DNA of 64,000 bases from Bacillus sp. ISL-7 (GTDB lineage Bacteria; Bacillota; Bacilli; Bacillales_B; DSM-18226). The DNA lies in contig NZ_JAGGQW010000054.1 of NCBI RefSeq assembly GCF_018613065.1, positions 9,977 to 73,976 of the forward strand, in the 5' to 3' direction. Below are positions 33,067 to 41,302 of the stretch, one piece after another. The translations under genes and the position numbers were made by a program. The notes under the pieces are model-generated. The model was not told the DNA's origin, made no database searches, and was given only the letters and a program-made list of their open reading frames with translations. The first letter of the stretch is position 1, and every line of letters starts with the position of its first letter.

Positions 33067-34470
33067 TTAGCGTCTTAAAAAATATTTTTCGGCATTATCA
33101 AAACAAATATTCTTTACCATTTGCTCCATTTGCTTCATGTCATTCGGCGCTAACCCTTTTTCAACCCATTCGCCAAGGAGGTTACATAGAATTCGGCGGA
33201 AGTAATCATGACGTGCATAGGATAGAAAACTGCGAGAGTCTGTCAGCATGCCGATAAAGTGACTGAGTAATCCGACATTTGCAAAATCCTTCATTTGTCT
33301 CTCCATACCATCGATATGGTCTAAAAACCACCAGCCAGAGCCTAATTGAACTTTTCCTTGAATCCCTTCTTCATAGAAGTTACCCATCATTCCAGCTAAG
33401 ACTACATTATCTTTTTGGTTCAAGTTAAATAATACAGTTCTAGGAAGTGCATTTTCCTGATCAAGGGCATCAAGGAATCGGGATAACCCCTCAGCCATAT
33501 TAGCTTCTCCAACGGAGTCAAACCCTACATCTGTTCCAAGCAATTCCTTCATCCTTGTGTTGTTGTTTCGCATTGCTCCCATGTGAAGCTGCATGACCCA
33601 CTGCTTTTCTGCATACATTTTTCCAAGTTCTTTTAAGAGGAAAATACGATAGGCAATCATTTCATCATTTGTAAGTTGTTCACCGCTAATACGTTTATTG
33701 AAAATCGCTTCAACCTCTTGTTTGGTTGTTTCTACATATTCCATTTTTTGAATATCATGGTCTGAGGCACGGCCCCCATTTTCATGAAAATACTCTACTC
33801 TTTGTTTCAAAGCTGTTAAAAATCCATCTAAGGAATCCGTTTTTATACCTGACACATCCGCCAATTTTTCAATCCAGCTTTTGAAAGTTGGACGTTCAAT
33901 AAAAAGCGCACCATCCGGACGGAATGTTGGAGCAATAATTGTTTTAAAGGTCTCATCATTTTTCAGTAATTGATGGAATTCTAATGTAGAGATTGGATCA
34001 TCCGTTGTTCCGATAAACTTTACATTTGATCTCTCAATTAAAGCTCTTGCACTGAATTCAGGCGTCTGTAACTTTTCATTACATTCTTCCCAAATTTCAC
34101 GAGCTGTCTCAGGACTTAATACTTTATCAATACCAAAGACCATTTTTAATTCTAAGTGCGTCCAATGGTATACTGGGTTTCCAATTAAATGTGGAACTGT
34201 CTCTGCCCATGCTGAGAATTTTTCCCAATCACCCGCATCTCCAGTAATGTATTGCTCTCCGATACCATGCATGCGCATTGTTCGCCATTTATAATGGTCC
34301 CCACCAAGCCAGATTTGAGTAATATTTTCGTAAGACTTATTTTCCCAAACTTCCTTTGGATCTAAGTGACAGTGAAAATCAAAAATTGGTGAAGATGCTG
34401 CGGCATTTTCATACAGTTTAACTGCAGTATCTGTATTTAACAAAAAGTGTTGATCCATAAATTTTTTCAT
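33067..34470 (-). CDS. uxaC: Glucuronate isomerase (uronate isomerase)
   Basis: This amidohydrolase-fold enzyme converts D-glucuronate to D-fructuronate and D-galacturonate to tagaturonate. It has the metal-binding IFDFHCHLDPKEVWENK near residue 28, WTHLELKMVFGI, GTTDDPISTLEFH, LHMGAMRNNNTRMKELLGTD and a C-terminal LTDSRSFLSYARHDYFRRILC. From ATG 34470 (AAAGGAG upstream) it is 467 aa, typical of the family. It starts the uxaC-gnd operon and is divergent from ROK2 with a perfect ROK-type operator between. Confidence 0.95.
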   Translation of the reverse strand: MKKFMDQHFLLNTDTAVKLYENAAASSPIFDFHCHLDPKEVWENKSYENITQIWLGGDHYKWRTMRMHGIGEQYITGDAGDWEKFSAWAETVPHLIGNPVYHWTHLELKMVFGIDKVLSPETAREIWEECNEKLQTPEFSARALIERSNVKFIGTTDDPISTLEFHQLLKNDETFKTIIAPTFRPDGALFIERPTFKSWIEKLADVSGIKTDSLDGFLTALKQRVEYFHENGGRASDHDIQKMEYVETTKQEVEAIFNKRISGEQLTNDEMIAYRIFLLKELGKMYAEKQWVMQLHMGAMRNNNTRMKELLGTDVGFDSVGEANMAEGLSRFLDALDQENALPRTVLFNLNQKDNVVLAGMMGNFYEEGIQGKVQLGSGWWFLDHIDGMERQMKDFANVGLLSHFIGMLTDSRSFLSYARHDYFRRILCNLLGEWVEKGLAPNDMKQMEQMVKNICFDNAEKYFLRR

Positions 34471-34566
34471 CGAATACCTCTCCTTTAGATAGAAATTCAT
34501 ACGGTAAATGCACATCTGTAACCCCTTACAGAAATATATAAGTATTTGTTATCAGATCATTCTCTT

Positions 34567-34591
34567 TTAATTTGTTTATTAAACAAATTAA
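34567..34591. promoter_or_regulatory. ROK-type operator 2 (uxaC / ROK2)
   Basis: Perfect 11-bp arms TTAATTTGTTT and AAACAAATTAA flank a 3-nt centre. It lies between divergent uxaC and ROK2 and is the best copy of the family in the window. Confidence 0.8.
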
Positions 34592-34729
34592 TTACATTCC
34601 TAATTTATCATGTTTAATATGTTTAGTCAATTAACTATTTAGGAATTAATAGAATAATAACGACCTTTTAATGAAAGAACTGATATAATAAGAATATAAA
34701 CAAAGGAATGCACGAAATGGAGGATAAAA

Positions 34730-35923
34730 ATGGTTACGGGTGATGCGGCATATATAAAAAAAATTAATCGCTCTTTAATCCTTAGAGAAATTGTTAAAGA
34801 AGGAATGATTTCGAGAGCAGATCTATCCAAAGCCACTAACTTAACAAGAGCAACCATCTCAGCACAAGTTGCAGACTTATTAGAAGAAGGGCTTATTATA
34901 GAGACACAGCTTGAGCATTTTTCGGTTGGAAGAAAGCCGATTATGCTCTCATTGAACGGACAAGTTGGCTATGCACTTGGTATTGACCTTGATTATGGTC
35001 AAATATCATTTACATTATCAGACCTTCTTGGCTGTCCTGTTTCATCTAATATTATCGAAATAAATACTTCTAATTATGCAGAGATACTTCATCTTTTAAT
35101 TCAACAAATCAAAAAGTTCAAAGCAGATTGCATTACGAGCCGCTATGGTATTGTAGGAATTGTTATTGCCATCCATGGTCTGGTCACAAAAGACGAAGAG
35201 ATCCACTATGTTCCACGATTTAATTGGCATGATATTAATCTCAAGCGTGATTTAGAAAGAGAATTTGATACGTCTATCTACCTTGAAAATAATGCAAATC
35301 TAAGTTCTTTTGCCGAAAGGGTTTTTGCGCACCATGAAACAGACAACTTGTTATGTGCGACCCTCTATTCTGGGATCGGCCTAGGTATGATGATGAACAA
35401 TGAGTTTTTCCGAGGGAATGACGGATATGCTGGTGAAATAGGTCATATGATTGTTGTTCCACAAGGAAAACCGTGCAATTGTGGAAATAAGGGTTGCTGG
35501 GAAAAATATGCTTCGGAATCGGTCATTTTTGAACATTTATCTGAAAAACGACAAATAAAGAATCTAACTTACGAACATATTCAAAAGTGGCTTAATGAAG
35601 GCGATGTGGAAGTGCACGAATTGATGGAACAATTCCTTTTCTATCTTTCCATTGGATTGAATAATATGATTAACATGTATAATCCAGACGTACTCGTGCT
35701 TGATAGTGAACTGCTGCGTATGTATCCGGACTCTCTCGATAAAATTAGTGGAAATCTAAATTCTTCAATTAGTCATTACCGGGAATTAATGATCTCTACT
35801 ATCGGGAAAGAATCTTGTGTCCTTGGGGCATGTGCACTTGCTATCAAACATTTTCTTGATGTCCCGATGTTAAATTTACCTTATGAGATAAAATCCAACC
35901 GAATTGGAAGCGTACTCATTTAG
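34730..35923 (+). CDS. ROK-family transcriptional repressor (XylR-like), copy 2
   Basis: This 397-aa paralogue of the protein at 24736 has a winged helix (SRADLSKATNLTRATISAQVADLL), a ROK domain with TLYSGIGLGMMMNNEFF and GYAGEIGHMIVVPQG, and the zinc motif CNCGNKGCWE. GGAGG lies just before the ATG. The two ROK proteins resemble each other from their first residues (TGDAAYIKKIN / TGDAAFIKKMN), and both lie next to the same operator type, so they arose by duplication and may cross-regulate. It likely represses uxaC-gnd and the GPH genes until a hexuronate inducer appears. Confidence 0.88.
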   Translation: MVTGDAAYIKKINRSLILREIVKEGMISRADLSKATNLTRATISAQVADLLEEGLIIETQLEHFSVGRKPIMLSLNGQVGYALGIDLDYGQISFTLSDLLGCPVSSNIIEINTSNYAEILHLLIQQIKKFKADCITSRYGIVGIVIAIHGLVTKDEEIHYVPRFNWHDINLKRDLEREFDTSIYLENNANLSSFAERVFAHHETDNLLCATLYSGIGLGMMMNNEFFRGNDGYAGEIGHMIVVPQGKPCNCGNKGCWEKYASESVIFEHLSEKRQIKNLTYEHIQKWLNEGDVEVHELMEQFLFYLSIGLNNMINMYNPDVLVLDSELLRMYPDSLDKISGNLNSSISHYRELMISTIGKESCVLGACALAIKHFLDVPMLNLPYEIKSNRIGSVLI

Positions 35924-35948
35924 AACTTGATTACCCCTTCTTTCAAGG

Positions 35949-35984
35949 AAAAACCCCTTTTAGCTAGTGCTAAAAGGGGTTTTT
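35949..35984. terminator. Bidirectional terminator
   Basis: AAAAACCCCTTTTAGC and GCTAAAAGGGGTTTTT are perfect 16-bp arms with a 4-nt loop between convergent ROK2 and the GPH symporter gene. Confidence 0.85.
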
Positions 35985-35995
35985 ATCGATGTTCA

Positions 35996-37375
35996 TTACG
36001 CACTTTTTAAACTATCGTTCAACTTTTGTTTTTCTTTAAGTTCATCAACAATCTTTTTATAAAGATCCTCTGTTAAATTATACAGAACAATTAAGATAAC
36101 CGCAGCAATTAAGTTTAGTCCGGCTGGAACGAGGAACATTAGCCCTTTTATACCAAGGAGTGCGCCAGCAGTTTGCTCTGCATTTGGAACATAACCGATT
36201 AATCCAAGGGCAACGCCAGGAATAAAACCAGCTAACGCCTGTGCTAGTTTACGGAAGAAACTGTAACTTGAATATACAATCCCTTCTGTCCGTTGTCCTG
36301 TTTTCCATTCGTGATAATCCACTGCATCCGCAACCATTACCCATGGTAAACCTAGTGCAAAGCTAAGACCTAAGCTTCCAATGGTAAGTAATATAAGGAA
36401 AGTTGGTACGTTAGCTGGTAGAACAAAGTTCGCAACATCCGCGGCAACTCCAATAAAAAGACCGATAATAAATGTTTTCTTTTTTCCAAGTCTTTTAACA
36501 AGTGCTGGAATAAAAAATGAACCAATGACAGCGATTCCAATACTAGTAAATGAAAGCAAAGACATAAGACCTGGATTTCCTAAATTATATTGTAGGTAAT
36601 ATAACTGAACTGCCGTGCGTAGGTTACTCCCAGCAACCATAAACAAACAAACGAAACATAGAGCAATTAGCGGTCTATTACTTAGCAATAATTTGAAGAG
36701 TTTTGACATTGGAAGCTTTTCTTCTTCTTTTTTAGGGACCCTAATCACATTTTCATTTGTATTACGATAGCAAATATAATGGAATATGACCCCAATTAAC
36801 GCCATCGAACCGATTCCCACGGTATATCCTAATTTTTGATCTGGAAAATATAAAACAATTGGGATAACAACCATCCCAGAAATAAGCATTGCAAATTGGC
36901 TGCCAATAGCTCTGAAGGATCCAAGAGATGCCCGATCCACAGAATCTTGGGTCATGGAAGCTGCGAGTGATCCATAAGGAATATTAACAATGGAATACGA
37001 CAACCCAAAGGCCATATAGGTTATAAAAGCAAAGACAATTTTTCCTGTAACTGAAAAGTCAGGTGCCATGAAAGAAATGATAGTCATAATGGCAAGCGGA
37101 ATCGATCCAAATAAGATGAACGGCCGGAACTTGCCTCGTTTACCTACCTTTCGTTTATCCACAAAAGCACCTACTGATGAATCTGCAAATGCATCAAAAA
37201 TCTTCGATACTAAAAATACGAGACCGCCCCAATAAGCCGAAATTCCTAAAATATCTGTATAGAACTTAAGCAAAAAAATTTGCCCCATATCAAACATAAA
37301 TCCGTTACCCACATCACCTAAACCGTAGGAGATTTTTTCTTTTAAGGTTAATTTTTTTTGGGCACTATTCTCCAT
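35996..37375 (-). CDS. GPH-family sugar:cation symporter, copy 2
   Basis: This 459-aa, 12-helix transporter of the glycoside-pentoside-hexuronide family has LKEKISYGLGDVGNGF at the N-terminus, FADSSVGAFVDKRKVGKRGKFRPFILFG (loop 2-3, basic and typical), YSIVNIPYGSLAASMT, and VADAVDYHEWKTGQRTEGIVYS in the second half. Family members co-transport melibiose, xylosides or glucuronides with H+ or Na+. A ROK-type operator lies upstream. With uxaC, gnd and the lar operon nearby, a hexuronate or hexuronide substrate is likely but unproven. Confidence 0.85.
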   Translation of the reverse strand: MENSAQKKLTLKEKISYGLGDVGNGFMFDMGQIFLLKFYTDILGISAYWGGLVFLVSKIFDAFADSSVGAFVDKRKVGKRGKFRPFILFGSIPLAIMTIISFMAPDFSVTGKIVFAFITYMAFGLSYSIVNIPYGSLAASMTQDSVDRASLGSFRAIGSQFAMLISGMVVIPIVLYFPDQKLGYTVGIGSMALIGVIFHYICYRNTNENVIRVPKKEEEKLPMSKLFKLLLSNRPLIALCFVCLFMVAGSNLRTAVQLYYLQYNLGNPGLMSLLSFTSIGIAVIGSFFIPALVKRLGKKKTFIIGLFIGVAADVANFVLPANVPTFLILLTIGSLGLSFALGLPWVMVADAVDYHEWKTGQRTEGIVYSSYSFFRKLAQALAGFIPGVALGLIGYVPNAEQTAGALLGIKGLMFLVPAGLNLIAAVILIVLYNLTEDLYKKIVDELKEKQKLNDSLKSA

Positions 37376-37480
37376 TATGTCTCCCTCTTCCTTTTATATT
37401 AATTAAATGAGTTTTACCTGTAACCCTTTTCAAAACTACAAAGATTATATGGTTTGAATATTACGCTTAAAAAAGTTTTT

Positions 37481-37509
37481 TTAATTTGTTTAATAAACTA
37501 ACAAATTAA
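37481..37509. promoter_or_regulatory. ROK-type operator 3, with 4-bp insertion
   Basis: Arms TTAATTTGTT and AACAAATTAA are perfect but separated by 9 nt instead of the 5 implied by the other sites. An inner AAACTAA half-site remains at normal spacing. It lies 105 nt before the GPH gene at 37375. Confidence 0.6.
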
Positions 37510-37556
37510 CTTCATTGATAGAATACCACCGTCGACAAATTTCGTCAATAATAATT

Positions 37557-37570
37557 TGTAAGCGTATATC
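37557..37570 (-). promoter_or_regulatory. cre-like box
   Basis: TGTAAGCGTATATC (followed by A) resembles a CcpA site. It lies upstream of ROK-type operator 3, about 180 nt from the GPH gene start. Confidence 0.35.
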
Positions 37571-37641
37571 ATCCTGTCCTACCCATTTATAAACATTTAT
37601 CCAGCAGAGATCAATAATGGAGTTCATAACATAACAGAAAA

Positions 37642-37668
37642 GGCTCCAATTCGTATGAAATCGGAGCC
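37642..37668 (-). terminator. Short hairpin
   Basis: GGCTCC and GGAGCC arms, extended by ATT/AAT pairing, are followed by TTTTCT on the minus strand. It could be a second terminator for the upstream GPH gene. Confidence 0.35.
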
Positions 37669-37711
37669 GATATTTTCCTAATTTAAAATATCACTTAAGA
37701 CATGATGAAAA

Positions 37712-37736
37712 AAGATAGCTAGATGTTAGCTATCTT
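37712..37736 (-). terminator. Terminator of GPH copy 1
   Basis: On the minus strand AAGATAGCTA and TAGCTATCTT form a 10-bp stem followed by TTTTTTC, just after the stop at 37755. Confidence 0.7.
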
Positions 37737-37754
37737 CCTTCGGGTAATATTGAA

Positions 37755-39164
37755 TTAATGTTTGCCTTTTCTCCTTTCAGCTAAATCAGCTGTAAGTTGC
37801 GCTGTACGTTTTTTGTTTAATGGATAAAAGAATACAATAATTAGGAACACAACAGCAAGTATGATTGCAGGTACTAGAGTTCCAAGTGTATGAATTCCTT
37901 GAAGCGTATCAGCTGTTTGTGCTTTAAGAGTTGGATTATAACCAACAGCTGCGATTGCTGCACCACCAACGCCGCCAGCTACTGCTTGACCAACTTTACG
38001 TGCCATTGAATAAATCGAGTAAACGGTTCCATCTTCACGTAAACCAGTTAAATACTCATGATAATCAATAACGTCAGTAACGAAAGCCCAAATGACAAGG
38101 TTGAAAATTCCATAACCAAACATCCCAATTGTTAATACACCAATAAATTGTGTTCCAGTTAAATTTGGAAGGAAGTACAAAATCGTATATATAACTGCTG
38201 CTATTAATAAACCACCAGAAGCCACTTCTTTTTTACCAAATTTCGCAACTAATGGTTTAACAAATGGCATACCTACAAATACTGCAATAGCTTGAAGAAG
38301 ACCAACCATACTTAGTGCTTTCGCATTTCCGAAGTAATCTTTAAATAGATAAACGTTTACTGCACCAATTAGCATAAAGCAAACCAAGAACAATAATGAA
38401 GCAATGAGGAACCAAATTAATGGTTTGTTTTTTCCAAGACCTTTCATTGTTTGTCCCAAATTCACTTTTGGTTTAGTTGTTTCATCCATTACAATTCGTT
38501 CAACCGATAATTTATAACAAGCCATATAACAAGCAAGTGCAAGTCCACCGAAAATTAATGCAGCTAATATGAAGCGATTAGCATCTGGTTTGTTGTTAAC
38601 AAACAAAATCATAGGGCCAACCACGTTAATAATTAAACCAGCCAAGTTTCCACCTAATGTTCTCCAGCTTGATAGTGCTGTACGTTCAACAGGATCGCCT
38701 GTGATAACTGAAGCCATTGATCCGTAAGGAATATTAACTGTACTATATAGTGTTCCCCAAATAATATATGTTACGTAAGCATAAGCAAGATAAAATCCAT
38801 CTGACATTCCTGGAATGTGAACAAACATTAAAACACCACAAATAACAAGCGGGAAAGACATTCTAAAAATCCAAGGCCTGAATTTGCCATTTTTCCCTGC
38901 TTTTCTTGTATCAATAAAACGGCCCCATGATACGTCTGCTACTGCATCCCACAAACGGGCAAGTAAGAATAATCCACCGACTGCTGCAGGATTAATATGA
39001 AAGACATCTGTATAAAAAACCATTAAGAATGCGGCAACTAGAACAAAGAAGAAATCGTTCCCCCAATCACCAAACATATAACCAAGTTTGTCTTTCATTC
39101 CAAACTTTCTAAATTCATTTGCAGAACCTTGTACTACAGCGGCTTTTTTTGCAGTTTGACTCAT
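37755..39164 (-). CDS. GPH-family sugar:cation symporter, copy 1
   Basis: This 469-aa symporter (ATG 39164, with GGAGGGG just upstream) has 12 helices: KDKLGYMFGDWGNDFFF at the start, AVADVSWGRFIDTRKAGKNGKFRPW, YSTVNIPYGSMASVIT and VTDVIDYHEYLTGLREDGTVYS. It is the same family as its neighbour but clearly diverged, so the two probably carry different sugars. It has its own ROK-type operator, cre-like box and terminator. A glucuronide or hexuronate role is inferred from context; the B. subtilis exu operon also contains a GPH member. Confidence 0.85.
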   Translation of the reverse strand: MSQTAKKAAVVQGSANEFRKFGMKDKLGYMFGDWGNDFFFVLVAAFLMVFYTDVFHINPAAVGGLFLLARLWDAVADVSWGRFIDTRKAGKNGKFRPWIFRMSFPLVICGVLMFVHIPGMSDGFYLAYAYVTYIIWGTLYSTVNIPYGSMASVITGDPVERTALSSWRTLGGNLAGLIINVVGPMILFVNNKPDANRFILAALIFGGLALACYMACYKLSVERIVMDETTKPKVNLGQTMKGLGKNKPLIWFLIASLLFLVCFMLIGAVNVYLFKDYFGNAKALSMVGLLQAIAVFVGMPFVKPLVAKFGKKEVASGGLLIAAVIYTILYFLPNLTGTQFIGVLTIGMFGYGIFNLVIWAFVTDVIDYHEYLTGLREDGTVYSIYSMARKVGQAVAGGVGGAAIAAVGYNPTLKAQTADTLQGIHTLGTLVPAIILAVVFLIIVFFYPLNKKRTAQLTADLAERRKGKH

Positions 39165-39300
39165 TTTTGACCCCTCCATTATGCATTTAGTTTTTAATCT
39201 AACCCGATTACCTATTCCTTTAAATCCTTAAAACTTTTTGAACCTTCAGTACTTTGAAATCCCTTTCAAAGATTATTAAAAAAATATTAGTGCATTTCTT

Positions 39301-39325
39301 TTAATTAGTTTATTGAACTAATTAA
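39301..39325. promoter_or_regulatory. ROK-type operator 4
   Basis: Arms TTAATTAGTTT and GAACTAATTAA (10 of 11 complementary) flank a 3-nt centre, about 135 nt before the GPH gene at 39164. It is the most diverged copy. Confidence 0.6.
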
Positions 39326-39376
39326 TTAGTATAGTTGTATCTTATCATCGACTATTTACTCAGTCAACAGATTTTT

Positions 39377-39390
39377 TGTAAGCGTTTAAT
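39377..39390 (-). promoter_or_regulatory. cre-like box
   Basis: TGTAAGCGTTTAAT resembles the CcpA consensus and lies upstream of ROK-type operator 4, paralleling the arrangement at 37557. Confidence 0.35.
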
Positions 39391-39649
39391 AAAAAAATTT
39401 TCCAAATATTAAGGTCCCTTCTCTTACGTGATTAAGTGCTTAAGATAGTTTGTAGTCAGAAGTAGTATATTGATGTAATTAAAAAAAAATTGACACTAAC
39501 TGTTCAAGAACGTCACAAGGGAGCCTTTTTTAATCTTACTTTGTTATAAATATCTAATTCATAGTATAATTGGAAAGATGCAAATAATTTATGAAATAAT
39601 ATTGCACAATAGCTCTAAGAACTTTATTCACTATTCCAGGAGAGTATGC

Positions 39650-41176
39650 ATGTTAAAAGATTTTGTTTCAAATGCCTCACTATTAATTGCTTCCTTTTCT
39701 ATTATGGGAGTGTTATTTAAAGATAAGCCAATTAATCCTTCCTCTCCGCTATCCTTAAAATTATATTGGGGATTTTGTTTTGGAGTTCTAGGGAATATTT
39801 TAATGTCGTTTAGCATTCAAATTAACGTAAACACGATTGCTGATCTACGCCATTTGGCAATAGTGATCGCAGCAACTTTCGGTGGGTATATCCCAGCATT
39901 ATTGGCTGCTGTTCTTATTGCAGCAGGAAGAATCCTTCTTTTTGGTATGAATGAATCTTCCTTATTGGGAGCAATCGGGGCTGTATTAACAGGCATCCTC
40001 TGTGGTGGAATCGCAACATTAAACTATTCCAGAACTTTAAAGGCTTTCATAATGAATCTGATTGGTTTATTAATTGTTTCAATCATTTTCATTATCAGAA
40101 TTGACAACTTCCAAATGCTCAAAAGTGTTTTAACCATACATTATTTAATTTCTCTCATTGGTGGTTTTTTTGCTTATCATTTTTTTGTTTTCGTGGTGAA
40201 GTCATACGAAGTACAAAATCAATTAAAGCATAATGTCATGAAATTGAAGGAAACAGAAGAACGTTTTCGCCTCATAGCTGAATATTCAAGTGACATGATT
40301 ACAATGCACAACGAAAAAGCCGAATATATTTATATTTCACCCGCTGTAAAAGAAATTATTCATTTTGAGTATCCTGAACTTCTCGGAAAAAAAATGGAGG
40401 TTTTTATTCATCCAGATGATGTTGTACAAACAAAAGACATGTTTAAAAAAGCACTTCATGAGGGTGGGGCTGAATCAACTTACAGGTACCGTACGAATAA
40501 AGGAGATTATGTTTGGATTGAATCTACTTTAAAAAGCGTTCATTTCGAAGAAGATGGAAGTAAGAAAGTCATTATTGTATCAAGAAATATTACTGATCGA
40601 AAACTTACCGAACAAAAACTACAAGAGGCAAATCAATTACTCAATCAACTATCCTACTTAGATGGACTAACAGGGATCGCCAACAGAAGATATTTTGACG
40701 AAACACTTAATAAAGCATGGGCTAATTCTTCTATAAGTCATACACCAATCACATTAATTATGTTTGATATTGATTACTTTAAAAAATACAATGATACATA
40801 CGGCCATCTAACTGGAGACTTTTGCTTACAATCAATTGCACAAGCTATTAACAATCAAATGACTGTTAACTCTCATTATACTTTTTGCCGTTATGGAGGT
40901 GAGGAATTTGCTCTCATCTCTCCCTCTACAACCATGGAGGAAGGGATGAAAATTGCTTATCAAATTCAGAAGACAATTAAGTTACTTAAAATTCCTCATA
41001 TTAGTTCTGACATTGCTGATATTGTTACGTTAAGTATTGGATTTGCCACAATGGTTCCAACAACTTTAGAAAAACCGCAAGCATTAATTCAAATGGCTGA
41101 TTCGGCATTATATTTATCTAAGACAAAAGGTAGAAATACAATTTCATCTTCTCCTTTAAGCATGGAAGGCTTGTAA
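39650..41176 (+). CDS. Diguanylate cyclase with 5TM-LYT sensor and PAS domain
   Basis: Residues 1-180 form about five to six membrane helices of the LytS-like (5TM-5TMR) type with IAATFGGYIPALLAAVLIAAG. A PAS domain (residues about 205-320, FRLIAEYSSDMITMH) and a GGDEF domain follow. The active-site signature is intact, RYGGEEFALIS, with DIDYFKKYNDTYGH for substrate and metal binding, so it should make cyclic di-GMP. I see no RxxD inhibitory site at the usual position before GGEEF. The start at 39650 has AGGAG 7 nt upstream. A strong terminator follows. Confidence 0.88.
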   Translation: MLKDFVSNASLLIASFSIMGVLFKDKPINPSSPLSLKLYWGFCFGVLGNILMSFSIQINVNTIADLRHLAIVIAATFGGYIPALLAAVLIAAGRILLFGMNESSLLGAIGAVLTGILCGGIATLNYSRTLKAFIMNLIGLLIVSIIFIIRIDNFQMLKSVLTIHYLISLIGGFFAYHFFVFVVKSYEVQNQLKHNVMKLKETEERFRLIAEYSSDMITMHNEKAEYIYISPAVKEIIHFEYPELLGKKMEVFIHPDDVVQTKDMFKKALHEGGAESTYRYRTNKGDYVWIESTLKSVHFEEDGSKKVIIVSRNITDRKLTEQKLQEANQLLNQLSYLDGLTGIANRRYFDETLNKAWANSSISHTPITLIMFDIDYFKKYNDTYGHLTGDFCLQSIAQAINNQMTVNSHYTFCRYGGEEFALISPSTTMEEGMKIAYQIQKTIKLLKIPHISSDIADIVTLSIGFATMVPTTLEKPQALIQMADSALYLSKTKGRNTISSSPLSMEGL

Positions 41177-41195
41177 ATAATACAAGCCTTCCTTT
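41164..41195 (+). terminator. Terminator of the GGDEF gene
   Basis: GGAAGGCTTGTA and TACAAGCCTTCC form a 12-bp stem followed by TTTTTTT; the first arm overlaps the stop codon. Confidence 0.85.
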
Positions 41196-41302
41196 TTTTA
41201 TCAATTCAAAACATATTTTTCTAAATATTATGCAAATTTTGTTGTATAATGCGGAAAATACATGTAAAATTTTCCTATCAGCCCTTTTTGGATGGTGAGA
41301 CA

